Shown piece by piece: positions 16,279-24,259 of a stretch of 64,000 nt of DNA. Position numbers and translations under genes: made by a program. The DNA comes from Geminicoccus sp036263595. GTDB lineage: Bacteria; Pseudomonadota; Alphaproteobacteria; Geminicoccales; Geminicoccaceae. The notes beneath the pieces were generated by a model. The model was not told the DNA's origin. It ran no database searches and was given only the letters and a program-made list of their open reading frames with translations. The first letter of the stretch is position 1. Every line of letters starts with the position of its first letter. Where the stretch lies: NCBI RefSeq assembly GCF_036263595.1, contig NZ_DATAGQ010000129.1, forward strand, positions 1 to 64,000, given 5' to 3'.

Positions 16279-16494
16279 ATGGCGATGGGTTTGCTCGAAT
16301 TGACGATCACGGTCGGCTATCTCGCCGCGATGTGCATCTACGGCTACCTCTGCTACGTCCAGGGGGTCATGGACCGTGACCGCGACGGACGCCTGCCCGC
16401 CGTGCAGAAGGCCCTGCGCTTTGGTGATCGCTTCATCGAGCCGGCTGCGCCCGCACGGCGCCGCGCGGCCGAGGTTCGTCAGCTCGGACGCTGA
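16279..16494 (+). CDS. Small single-pass membrane protein, unknown function
   Basis: A possible 71-residue protein: a hydrophobic segment (LLELTITVGYLAAMCIYGYLCYV) followed by a charged DRDRDGR turn and a basic tail. An AGGA lies upstream and fits the second ATG (16285) at good spacing. I recognise no family. It fills an otherwise empty 440-base interval and ends exactly where the convergent regulator gene ends. The clear topology supports it being real, but this remains uncertain. Confidence 0.4.
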   Translation: MAMGLLELTITVGYLAAMCIYGYLCYVQGVMDRDRDGRLPAVQKALRFGDRFIEPAAPARRRAAEVRQLGR

Positions 16495-17178
16495 TCAGCG
16501 CGCCAGGCGGTAGCCGCCTGCCTCGGTGACGATCAGCGAAACCTGGCCCGGGTTCGGCTCGACCTTCTGTCTCAGCCGGTAGATATGCGTCTCCAGCGTA
16601 TGGGTGGTGACGCCGGTATTATAGCCCCACACCTCGTCCAGCAGCACCTCGCGCGCGACCGGCTTGTCGCCGATCCGGTAGAGATACTTCAGGATCGCGG
16701 TTTCCTTCTCGGTCAGGTGAATCTTGCGGCTGCCGTTCATGAGCATCTTGGCGGCCGGCTTGAACTGGTAGGGGCCGACCTGGAACACCGCGTCGTCGGA
16801 CAGTTCGTGCTGGCGGAGATGCGCGCGGATGCGCGCCATCAGCACCCACATGCGGAACGGCTTGGTGACGTAGTCGTTGGCGCCGCTCTCCAGCGCCAGC
16901 ACCTCGTCGGCATCGCCGTCGCGGCCTGTCAGCATGATGACCGGCGCCTTCACGCCGTTCCTGCGCAGGAGCTTGCACAGGTCACGCCCGTCGGTGTCGG
17001 GAAGGCCCACGTCCAGGATGACGAGATCGAACTCCTCGCCCTTCACAATGGCCAGGGCTTCCTTGCCCGATCCGGCTTCCGTGACCCTGAAGCCTTCATG
17101 CATGGCGAGCTGCTCGGCCAGTTCACGACGAAGAGCGACATCGTCGTCGACGATCAGGATACGTTCGTTCTTAGCCAT
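16495..17178 (-). CDS. OmpR-family two-component response regulator (orphan)
   Basis: A 227-residue regulator. The receiver domain (about 1-120) has acidic residues IVDDD, phospho-acceptor Asp in VILDVGLPDTDG, MLTGRDG, and Lys in VTKPFR. A winged-helix DNA-binding domain (about 130-227) follows with HLTEKETAILKYLYR, REVLLDEVWGYN and THTLETHIYRLRQKVEP. All phosphorylation residues are present. No histidine kinase is adjacent, so its partner must be elsewhere. It is divergent from the alg8-like gene across a 324-base gap, so control of that cassette is possible but unproven. Confidence 0.9.
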   Translation of the reverse strand: MAKNERILIVDDDVALRRELAEQLAMHEGFRVTEAGSGKEALAIVKGEEFDLVILDVGLPDTDGRDLCKLLRRNGVKAPVIMLTGRDGDADEVLALESGANDYVTKPFRMWVLMARIRAHLRQHELSDDAVFQVGPYQFKPAAKMLMNGSRKIHLTEKETAILKYLYRIGDKPVAREVLLDEVWGYNTGVTTHTLETHIYRLRQKVEPNPGQVSLIVTEAGGYRLAR

Positions 17179-17502
17179 TCAACCAGCCCGTCACGCCACA
17201 TGCTTCAGCGGCGGTTGCCAACCTATGAGTGACGATCACGAAGCTCAAGTGATCCACAGCGTCGATGCGGTCGGCCCCATGGGCGCGGACCGGCGTGGCG
17301 GTCGCAGGAAAGTGGCGCCACGTGGCATGACACACCGTCCTGGTGAAGATCGCCCCTGCGACGCTTCTGCCTTTCCCAGGGCGGGCGCCGCCGACTACAG
17401 AAACGGGCCGGCATCTTGTTGACGGGAGCGGCGACTGGTCCGGATCTGCGGCCTCATGAAGGAAACGATGACCAGAGACGGAAGGTCGGAGGTGGAGCCA
17501 GG
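17179..17502. other. Divergent intergenic region, response regulator / alg8-like
   Basis: A 324-base region with no convincing ORF. It holds a perfect palindrome GTGGCGCCAC at about 17311-17320, followed closely by GTGGCATGACACAC, which could be part of an operator. A strong ribosome site (GGAGG) sits in front of the alg8-like ATG. I could not identify a sigma-54 or sigma-70 promoter with confidence. Confidence 0.4.
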
Positions 17503-18990
17503 ATGATCCTGGCACTGCATTTCCTCGTGGTCGCGGCCGCGGTCATCCTGGTGCCGCCCTCTGCCGTGGCCGCCGTCGGTCATGGCATCCTGTTCGTGCC
17601 CGTCACCGTCGGAATCTGGCGCTATGGATGGGGCTTGGTCCACCTGGTCCGGGCGCTGCTGTTCCGGGGTCTCGTGTTCCCCAGGCTCCGTCGGCGCGCC
17701 GAGCGGGCGTGGGAGCCTGGCATCGGGGCTGCCACCGAACTCTTCGTGATCGTGACGAGCTATCGGATCGCCGCCGCCACGACTCTCGCATGCTGGCGGT
17801 CGGTCATCGCGGAAGCGGCTGCGTGGGAGGGTCCCGTGACGCTGGTAGCCTCGGTGGTCGAGCGCGGCGACGAGATGGCGATCCGCCGGCTGTTCGACCT
17901 GTCGGCGCCGCCATCCCGCGTCCGGCTCCTGCTCGTCCGCCTGCCGGGGCAGGGCAAGCGGCGGGCCCTGGCGACGGCGCTGCGCGGCGTGTCCCGGCGG
18001 ATGCCGCCACCGGACGCGGTGGTGGCCGTGATGGACGGCGACACCATCCTGCCCGTCGGCAGCTTGGCCCGCACCGTTCCCTTCTTCTTGCACAATCCGC
18101 GGCTGGGCGGCATCACCACGGACGAACGGCCGGCGACGCTCGGTCATCGCTTCCCTTTCTCCTCATGGTACCAGCTTCGCTTCGCACGTCGGCACCAGAC
18201 CATGAGTTCGGTGGCCCTGTCCGGTCGCGTCCTGGCCATGACCGGCCGGTTCTCGCTCTTCCCGGCCGACATCGCGACCGACCCGTCATTCATCGACACG
18301 GTCGAGAATGACGGCATGGACCACTGGCGGCTCGGTCACATCCCGTTTCTTACCGGCGAGGACAAGTCGACCTGGTTCCATCTGCTGCGCGCCGGTCGCC
18401 CGATGCTCTACGTGCCGGACGTGCAGGTCCTGACGGTGGAGCACCCGCCGCCGGGCGGCTTCCTGCGCGCCTCGCGCAAGCTGGTGCTGCGCTGGTCCGG
18501 CAACATGCTGCGCTCCGGGCGCAAGGCGATCGCCCTTGGACCGGGCAGGACCGGCTGGTTCCTGTGGTGGAGCCTGATCGACCAGCGCATCTCGATCTGG
18601 ACCCCGCTCATCGGGCCGATCGCTGCGATCGTGACGGCGGTGGTGGCTACCCCTTGGGCGCTGCTCTTCTACGCCATCTGGGTCGTGTTCACGCGATCCG
18701 TCCAGACACTGGTCCTGCTGACCGCCCGTTCGTCCGTCGAGGGAAGCTGGCCGCTCCTGTTGTGGTACGATCAGGTCGTGTTGGCCCTGGTCAAGGCGAG
18801 GGCCCTGTTCAGGTTGGACAGGCAACGCTGGACTCGCCAGAACATCAGCAGCCGCAGTCCGGCGAACGGCTGGCGTGGAGCATTGGTCGAGGCGGGAGCG
18901 ATCTACTTGCAGGTACTGGCGGTTCTGGGCCTGGGTACGTTTTTCGTCTTCTGGTCCGGTACCTTCCCGTGGCCGTTCGAAGGGCACTGA
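17503..18990 (+). CDS. alg8: Alg8-like membrane glycosyltransferase (exopolysaccharide synthase)
   Basis: A 495-residue GT2 synthase; Pseudomonas Alg8, the mannuronan polymerase, is of almost the same length. Family marks in order: FVIVTSYRI, VAVMDGDTIL (metal Asp), WYQLRFARRHQTMSS, MTGRFSLF, HWRLGHIPFLTGEDKSTWF (catalytic TED-equivalent), YVPDVQVLTVEHPP, ASRKLVLRWSGNMLR (the QxxRW-like site) and FRLDRQRWTRQ. Two N-terminal and several C-terminal membrane segments are seen. The ATG at 17503 follows GGAGGTGGAGCCAGG; the upstream TTG frame is rejected. The next gene is Alg44-like and adjoins directly. The polymer need not be alginate: no algD, algK, algE or modification genes are nearby. Confidence 0.88.
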   Translation: MILALHFLVVAAAVILVPPSAVAAVGHGILFVPVTVGIWRYGWGLVHLVRALLFRGLVFPRLRRRAERAWEPGIGAATELFVIVTSYRIAAATTLACWRSVIAEAAAWEGPVTLVASVVERGDEMAIRRLFDLSAPPSRVRLLLVRLPGQGKRRALATALRGVSRRMPPPDAVVAVMDGDTILPVGSLARTVPFFLHNPRLGGITTDERPATLGHRFPFSSWYQLRFARRHQTMSSVALSGRVLAMTGRFSLFPADIATDPSFIDTVENDGMDHWRLGHIPFLTGEDKSTWFHLLRAGRPMLYVPDVQVLTVEHPPPGGFLRASRKLVLRWSGNMLRSGRKAIALGPGRTGWFLWWSLIDQRISIWTPLIGPIAAIVTAVVATPWALLFYAIWVVFTRSVQTLVLLTARSSVEGSWPLLLWYDQVVLALVKARALFRLDRQRWTRQNISSRSPANGWRGALVEAGAIYLQVLAVLGLGTFFVFWSGTFPWPFEGH

Positions 18991-20058
18991 ATGTCGAAGC
19001 AGGGAACGTCGAAGCAGGGTGCGGTCGAGCCGCCCGTTCACGAGGCGGAGATCCATCGCCAGCACGTCCGGCTGAAGATCCCGATTCGGGCCGAGATCGA
19101 CGGCGCATGGTTCCAGGTCGACGACTGGTCGCTGGGAGGCTTTGGCGTGGATGCCGAGCCTCCGGCCTTTCGGGAGGGCGAGATCTTCCCGGTGGTGCTC
19201 GCCCTGCCGTTCGAGGACTTCGAGCTGACGGTCCGCCTCGACGCCGAGTTGGTCTATCGCCTGCCCGACAGGCCGCGCTTCGGCTGCCGCTTCACCGGCA
19301 TGACCCGCGGTCAGATCAGCCTGTTCCGCCATATCGTCGACCGCTACCTGACCGGCGAGATCGCCTCGCCCGACGACGTGCTCGTGGCACTCGGGCGCGA
19401 CTCGTTCGGCCCTGCGCGGGTGCCATCCGTTGACGAGGAAGGCGGCGGCCTCCGCCGGGTGCTGGGCTGGGCCCTGGCGGGCCTGGCGGGTCTGGCCCTG
19501 GCCGCGGTCGTGGCCTGGGGGGCCTATGAGCGGTTCTACCGTATCCGCGTCACCGACGCGCGGATCGAAGTGCCGATCTATCGTGTGAGCGCACCGGTCG
19601 TCGGCGAATTGAACCAGCTGGTTGCGGTGCGGGCGCCCACCTCGGAAGGCATGCCGATCGGCCAGGTGACCGGGCCAGACGGCCGCGCCTACAATCTTCT
19701 GGCGCCCTGCAACTGCACGATCGGCCAGTGGCAGGCGGCGGACGGTGCCGCCGTGACGGCCGGAAGCTCCGTCGCCCTGCTCATCTCGAACGACGTGCCG
19801 CTGAAGGTCGTGGCGAGGGTGCCGCTGGACAAGGCGCGGACCCTGACACCCGGAACGCCCGTACGCCTGTCCCTGCCAGGCGAAGGGGCCAGCCGCACGG
19901 GCCAGATCGAGCAGATCGAGCTGAAGGTCCCGCTGGAGAGCCTGATCGACCGGCGTCCGGCCGGCCGCGGAGATCCCCTCGTGCCGGTGGTCGTGCGCCC
20001 CGACGAGCCGCTGGACTTCGACCTGCTGGGTACGCCCGTCACCGTCGACCTGCGCTAG
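18991..20058 (+). CDS. alg44: Alg44-like PilZ-domain c-di-GMP receptor and co-polymerase
   Basis: A 355-residue protein with the Alg44 layout. An N-terminal PilZ domain carries RQHVR (RxxxR) and DDWSLGGFG (D/NxSxxG), so both c-di-GMP-binding motifs are intact. One membrane helix lies at about 155-180 (LGWALAGLAGLALAAVVAWGAYE). A periplasmic HlyD-like region follows (YRVSAPVVGELNQL, LLAPCNCTIGQWQAADGAAV). In Pseudomonas, Alg44 binds c-di-GMP and activates Alg8. The ATG comes immediately after the alg8-like stop with no gap, so the two are co-translated. Confidence 0.88.
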   Translation: MSKQGTSKQGAVEPPVHEAEIHRQHVRLKIPIRAEIDGAWFQVDDWSLGGFGVDAEPPAFREGEIFPVVLALPFEDFELTVRLDAELVYRLPDRPRFGCRFTGMTRGQISLFRHIVDRYLTGEIASPDDVLVALGRDSFGPARVPSVDEEGGGLRRVLGWALAGLAGLALAAVVAWGAYERFYRIRVTDARIEVPIYRVSAPVVGELNQLVAVRAPTSEGMPIGQVTGPDGRAYNLLAPCNCTIGQWQAADGAAVTAGSSVALLISNDVPLKVVARVPLDKARTLTPGTPVRLSLPGEGASRTGQIEQIELKVPLESLIDRRPAGRGDPLVPVVVRPDEPLDFDLLGTPVTVDLR

Positions 20059-20061
20059 CCG

Positions 20062-20751
20062 GTGGCCCCCGTCGTGGACAGCTCTTTGGGTGTGCAGGTC
20101 CAGGCCTTCCTGAAGGGCTACCTGAACGCCCGAAGCGCCGCCGGCTCCGAGCTGGCCGTCGGCGAGGACCTGGCGATCGTCCGCTACCGCGTGCCGATGG
20201 GCCGTCCATCCGAGCTGTTCTGCTGGGGTACCCGCACCAAGCGCCTGCCACTGGAGCGCGGGATGTGGCTGACCTTGATCGGCGCCGACGCGGCGAGCTG
20301 GCCGCGCGACCTGCCTCGATCCATGCAGAAGCTCGCCGACGAGTACCTGATGGAGGCGATGCTGCCGCTCGGCGCGGAGGTTGCGGCCGACATCCAGGTG
20401 CATGAACTTGCCGATGCATCGGGCGCTGCCCGCCGCGTGGCGGCACGACCCGCCGCTGGCGCCGTGCATGCGGCCGTCGCCTATTTCGGTGCCGAGACGA
20501 ACGGTACGTTGGCCGCGACGGCGCGTTTCGGCTGGGCCGACCGGGGCTTGGTGGTGGTGGACCAGGTCCTCACGCAGCCGGCCTTTCGCCGCCGAGGAAT
20601 GGGTGAAGCCCTGATGGCGGCGATGAGCGCCAGGGCCGGTGCGCTGGGTGCGGCCCGCATGCTGCTGATCTCCTCGGAGGAGGGGCGGCGCCTCTACGAG
20701 CGGGTCGGCTTCCGGCTGCTGGCCCCTGTGGCGGTCTACCGGCAGGCCTAG
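20062..20751 (+). CDS. GNAT-family acetyltransferase, third gene of the Alg8/Alg44 cassette
   Basis: A 229-residue protein starting at a GTG 3 bases after the alg44-like stop. The C-terminal half is a GNAT domain: VVVDQVLTQPAFRRRGMGEALM is the acetyl-CoA pyrophosphate loop, and EEGRRLYERVGFRLL the terminal motif. The N-terminal 130 residues are not recognised. Tight spacing places it in the same transcript as the synthase genes. Its substrate could be a sugar precursor or a protein; alginate acetylation normally uses AlgI/J/F/X, which are unrelated, so its role here is unclear. Confidence 0.75.
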   Translation: MAPVVDSSLGVQVQAFLKGYLNARSAAGSELAVGEDLAIVRYRVPMGRPSELFCWGTRTKRLPLERGMWLTLIGADAASWPRDLPRSMQKLADEYLMEAMLPLGAEVAADIQVHELADASGAARRVAARPAAGAVHAAVAYFGAETNGTLAATARFGWADRGLVVVDQVLTQPAFRRRGMGEALMAAMSARAGALGAARMLLISSEEGRRLYERVGFRLLAPVAVYRQA

Positions 20752-20774
20752 AAACTCCCTGGCACCTGCGGTTC

Positions 20775-20789
20775 GTTCTCCTCTTGTTC
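20775..20789 (+). promoter_or_regulatory. LexA (SOS) box upstream of uvrB
   Basis: The sequence GTTCTCCTCTTGTTC fits the alphaproteobacterial LexA operator GTTC-N7-GTTC exactly. It lies 60 bases before the uvrB start codon, a normal operator position. An extra GTTC directly precedes it at 20771-20774. Confidence 0.75.
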
Positions 20790-20848
20790 TCGGAGGATCC
20801 ACTCCCCACCATGTCACGTACATGGTCCGGAGCGGCGGCGGGGCGAGC

Positions 20849-23038
20849 ATGAACACGACGGAAGGCCTGACCGGGCTGGAACTGCTCAAGGCGGTGGCGG
20901 AAGCGCCGGACCTGATCCAGAGGCCGGAGGGCGGGCAGGCCCTCACCCTGGCGTCGGACTACCAGCCCGCCGGCGACCAGCCGCAGGCCATCGCAGAGAT
21001 CACCGACGCCCTCCTGCGTGGCGAGCGCGACCAGGTGCTGCTGGGCGTCACCGGCTCCGGGAAGACGTTCACCATGGCGAACGTCATCAAGAACCTGCAG
21101 CGGCCGACACTGATCCTGGCACCCAACAAGATCCTGGCCGCCCAGCTCTATGGCGAGATGAAGAGCTTCTTTCCCGAGAACTCGGTCGAGTACTTCGTCT
21201 CGTACTATGACTACTACCAGCCGGAAGCCTACGTCGCCCGGACCGACACCTATATCGAGAAGACGTCGGCCATCAACGAGCAGATCGACCGGATGCGCCA
21301 CTCGGCGACCCGCGCGCTGTTCGAGCGTGACGATGTGGTGATCGTGGCGTCGGTCAGCTGCATCTACGGCATCGGTAGCCCCGAGACCTATGCCCGGATG
21401 ACCATGACGCTCAAGCGCGGCCAGAAGGTCGACCGCGCCAAGCTGCTGCGCGCCTTCGTCGAGCTTCAGTACAAGCGCAACGACATGGAGCTGGCCCGCG
21501 GCAACTTCCGGGCGAAGGGCGACGTGATCGAGATCTTCCCGGCCCATCTGGAGGACAAGGCCTGGCGGATCGACCTGTTCGGCGACACGGTCGACGCGCT
21601 GGTGGAAATCGATCCGCTCACGGGCAAGCGGCTGGAGAAGATGGACCAGATCCGCCTCTACCCGAACAGCCATTACGTGACACCCAAGCCCACGTTGCAG
21701 GCGGCTGTGGAAGGGATCAAGAAGGAGCTGGAGGAGACGCTGGAGCACTACCGGGCGACCGGCAAGCTGCTGGAAGCCGAGCGGATCGAGCAGCGGACGA
21801 CTGCCGACCTCGAAATGATCCTGACCACCGGCTCCTGCTCCGGCATCGAGAACTACTCGCGCTATCTGACCGGCCGCGCGCCTGGCGAGCCGCCGCCGAC
21901 CCTGTTCGAGTACCTGCCGAAGAACGCCTTGCTGATCGTCGACGAGAGCCACGTGACGGTCCCGCAGGTGGGCGGCATGTACAAGGGCGACTTCGCCCGC
22001 AAGTCGATCCTGGCCGAGTTCGGCTTCCGCCTGCCGTCCTGCAAGGACAACCGCCCCCTCAAGTTCGAGGAATGGGACGCGATGCGGCCGCAGACGATCT
22101 TCGTCTCGGCCACGCCCGGCCCCTGGGAGATGGAGCGGACCGGCGGCGCGTTCTCCGAGCAGGTCATCCGCCCGACCGGCCTGATCGACCCGGTCTGCGA
22201 GGTGCGACCCGTCGAGCACCAGGTCGACGACCTGATGCACGAGATCAGGCTCGCCAAGGAGAAGGGCCTGCGCACGCTGGTGACGACGCTCACCAAGCGC
22301 ATGGCCGAGGACCTGTCGGAGTACCTGCACGAGCAGGGCATCCATGTCCGCTACATGCATTCTGATATCGACACGCTGGAGCGCATCGAGATCATCCGCG
22401 ATCTGCGCCTGGGCAAGTTCGACGTCTTGGTCGGCATCAACCTGCTGCGCGAGGGCCTGGACATTCCCGAATGCGGGCTGGTGGCGATCCTGGACGCCGA
22501 CAAGGAAGGCTACCTCCGCTCGGAAACGTCCCTGGTGCAGACGATCGGCCGTGCCGCGCGCAACGTGGAGGGCAAGGTCATCCTCTACGCCGACACGATG
22601 ACCCGCTCGATCAGGGCGGCTCTGTCGGAGACGGAGCGCCGGCGCGCCAAGCAGCTCGCCCACAACGAGTTGCACGGCATCACCCCGCAGACGATCAAGC
22701 GGCACATCGCCGACATCATGCGCGACGTGGCCGAGCGCGACTACGTGACGATCGACCTGGTCGAGGACAAGCCGACCATCCTGAGCGGCATGGAGCTGCA
22801 GCGCCATATCGGCGAGCTGGAGAACCGGATGCGCAAGGCAGCCGCCAACCTCGAGTTCGAGGAGGCAGCCCGGCTGCGCGACGAGATCAAGCGGCTGGAG
22901 GATGGCGAGCTGGGGATGCCGTCGCGGCCGGTGGCGCAGGCGAGCGCCAATGCCTGGAAGCCCACCAGCAAGTCGCGGGCGGAAAAGGCCAGGGACGCCA
23001 AGGCAAAGGCGCGGGGACGCAAGCGGCAGGGAGCCTGA
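20849..23038 (+). CDS. uvrB: Excinuclease ABC subunit B
   Basis: A 729-residue UvrB, the damage-verification helicase of nucleotide excision repair. Visible features are the Q-like DYQPAGDQPQAI, Walker A GVTGSGKT, the beta-hairpin region YYDYYQPEAYVARTDTYIEK, DESHVT, VSATPG, GINLLREGLDIPE, and motif VI QTIGRAARN. The C-terminal UVR motif (LENRMRKAAANLEFEEAARLRDEI) binds UvrC. The ATG at 20849 is chosen; an in-frame ATG at 20822 is possible. An SOS box precedes the gene. Confidence 0.95.
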   Translation: MNTTEGLTGLELLKAVAEAPDLIQRPEGGQALTLASDYQPAGDQPQAIAEITDALLRGERDQVLLGVTGSGKTFTMANVIKNLQRPTLILAPNKILAAQLYGEMKSFFPENSVEYFVSYYDYYQPEAYVARTDTYIEKTSAINEQIDRMRHSATRALFERDDVVIVASVSCIYGIGSPETYARMTMTLKRGQKVDRAKLLRAFVELQYKRNDMELARGNFRAKGDVIEIFPAHLEDKAWRIDLFGDTVDALVEIDPLTGKRLEKMDQIRLYPNSHYVTPKPTLQAAVEGIKKELEETLEHYRATGKLLEAERIEQRTTADLEMILTTGSCSGIENYSRYLTGRAPGEPPPTLFEYLPKNALLIVDESHVTVPQVGGMYKGDFARKSILAEFGFRLPSCKDNRPLKFEEWDAMRPQTIFVSATPGPWEMERTGGAFSEQVIRPTGLIDPVCEVRPVEHQVDDLMHEIRLAKEKGLRTLVTTLTKRMAEDLSEYLHEQGIHVRYMHSDIDTLERIEIIRDLRLGKFDVLVGINLLREGLDIPECGLVAILDADKEGYLRSETSLVQTIGRAARNVEGKVILYADTMTRSIRAALSETERRRAKQLAHNELHGITPQTIKRHIADIMRDVAERDYVTIDLVEDKPTILSGMELQRHIGELENRMRKAAANLEFEEAARLRDEIKRLEDGELGMPSRPVAQASANAWKPTSKSRAEKARDAKAKARGRKRQGA

Positions 23039-23054
23039 CCAGATCGCCCTGGTA

Positions 23055-23495
23055 TTAACGCCGGGCCTGGAAGAACCCTCGCAACAGCTCCGCCGCCTCG
23101 CTCTCGCGGATGCCGGCTACCACCTCCGGCCGATGGTGGCAGGTCGGCTGCTCGAAGATCCGCGGGCCGTTCTCGACGCCGCCGCCCTTTGGATCCGAGG
23201 CGCCGTAGTACAGCCGGCGAATGCGTGCGAACGAGATGGCCTGGGCGCACATGGGGCAGGGCTCCAGCGTGACCCACAGGTCGCACTCGGGCAGGCGTGG
23301 CGATCCGGCCCGAGCCGCGGCGGCGCGCAGTACCACCATCTCGGCATGGGCGGTGGGGTCGTGTCGTTCCTCGACCCGGTTGCCGTCCGCGGCCACGATC
23401 TCGCCACCCTGCACGATCACGGCACCCACCGGCACTTCACCACGGTCTGCCGCGGCCCGGGCTTCCGCGAGCGCAAGCTCGACCGGTGAGCTCAA
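23055..23495 (-). CDS. tadA: tRNA-specific adenosine deaminase
   Basis: A 146-residue zinc deaminase that makes inosine at the wobble position of tRNA-Arg(ACG). The active site is DPTAHAEMVVLRAA (HAE) and LEPCPMCAQAI (PCxxC), with the family-specific YGASDPKGGG. The apparent start is a TTG that overlaps the stop of the zinc-ribbon gene (TTGA), which implies translational coupling. An alternative would be a downstream start, but that would cut into the first helix. Confidence 0.9.
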   Translation of the reverse strand: MSSPVELALAEARAAADRGEVPVGAVIVQGGEIVAADGNRVEERHDPTAHAEMVVLRAAAARAGSPRLPECDLWVTLEPCPMCAQAISFARIRRLYYGASDPKGGGVENGPRIFEQPTCHHRPEVVAGIRESEAAELLRGFFQARR

Positions 23496-24133
23496 GGACG
23501 ATTCTCGAGCCGCACGGCCGTATGACGGGCCTCCGGCGGAACATCCTGGACCCTGGTCTCGAACCGGACGGTGGCACGGGCCTCGAGGATCGCCGGCTCG
23601 ACCTTGATGATCTCGTTCACCAGCTCCTTGCGGTCATCGTCCAGCACCGACACGTGGAGCGGCGGGACGGTCCTGGCATAGTCGGTCGTGTTCACCACTT
23701 CGCCCGTCACCACCAGCACGCGCACGCCGTTCTCCTGGGTCTCCGCCGAGGTCACGCCGCGGATCTCGATGCCCGGGTCGATCGTCACCGACAGCCCGAC
23801 CAGCCGATAGACGCCAGCGGTCTGCGGCCACATGGTCGCGATGCGGTCGCGCGCCAGCACGGCACCGGCGACGAGGGTGACCAGAACGAGCAGCACGATC
23901 CAGCCGAGCCTGCTGCTGCGGCTTCCCGGCCTGACGGTGCCGGAGGTCTCACCGGGGCGAACCGGATCGGGCGCCGGCGGCGGCGGAGCGGTGGCGGACT
24001 CGGTGGCCGTGTGCTGGGGATCCACGAACCAGCGATGGCGACAGTTGGCGCAGGATACCATGCGGCCGCGCTCGCCGATGGCAGCGCTGTCGATCCGGTA
24101 CTTGGCGGCGCAGTTGGGACAGGTGACGATCAT
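23492..24133 (-). CDS. MJ0042-type zinc-ribbon membrane protein
   Basis: A 213-residue protein. The N-terminal zinc finger has paired CxxC motifs, CPNC and CANC, in the MJ0042 pattern (VTCPNCAAKYRID ... MVSCANCRHRWF). A Pro-rich linker, one membrane helix (LGWIVLLVLVTLVAGAVLA) and a DUF3426-like extracytoplasmic domain (VVTGEVVNTTDYARTVPPLHVSV) follow. Function is unknown. Its divergence from ftsE-ftsX is a common alphaproteobacterial arrangement. It is coupled to tadA downstream. Confidence 0.85.
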   Translation of the reverse strand: MIVTCPNCAAKYRIDSAAIGERGRMVSCANCRHRWFVDPQHTATESATAPPPPAPDPVRPGETSGTVRPGSRSSRLGWIVLLVLVTLVAGAVLARDRIATMWPQTAGVYRLVGLSVTIDPGIEIRGVTSAETQENGVRVLVVTGEVVNTTDYARTVPPLHVSVLDDDRKELVNEIIKVEPAILEARATVRFETRVQDVPPEARHTAVRLENRP

Positions 24134-24259
24134 GGGATCCGGAACGTATCGTATACCACACGTGTCCGTTGCAACGTGCGGATCTTCACGTAATCGTCGT
24201 CAGGCAACGTCGCCTCAGCGTTCGTCGTTTGCCGACCGGCAACCTGCTTGGGTTCAAAA

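Noticed and set aside
18286..20946. Minus-strand open frame of about 886 codons
   Set aside because: Antisense of the alg8/alg44/GNAT genes, with no domain and a His/Arg/Gln-rich shadow composition.
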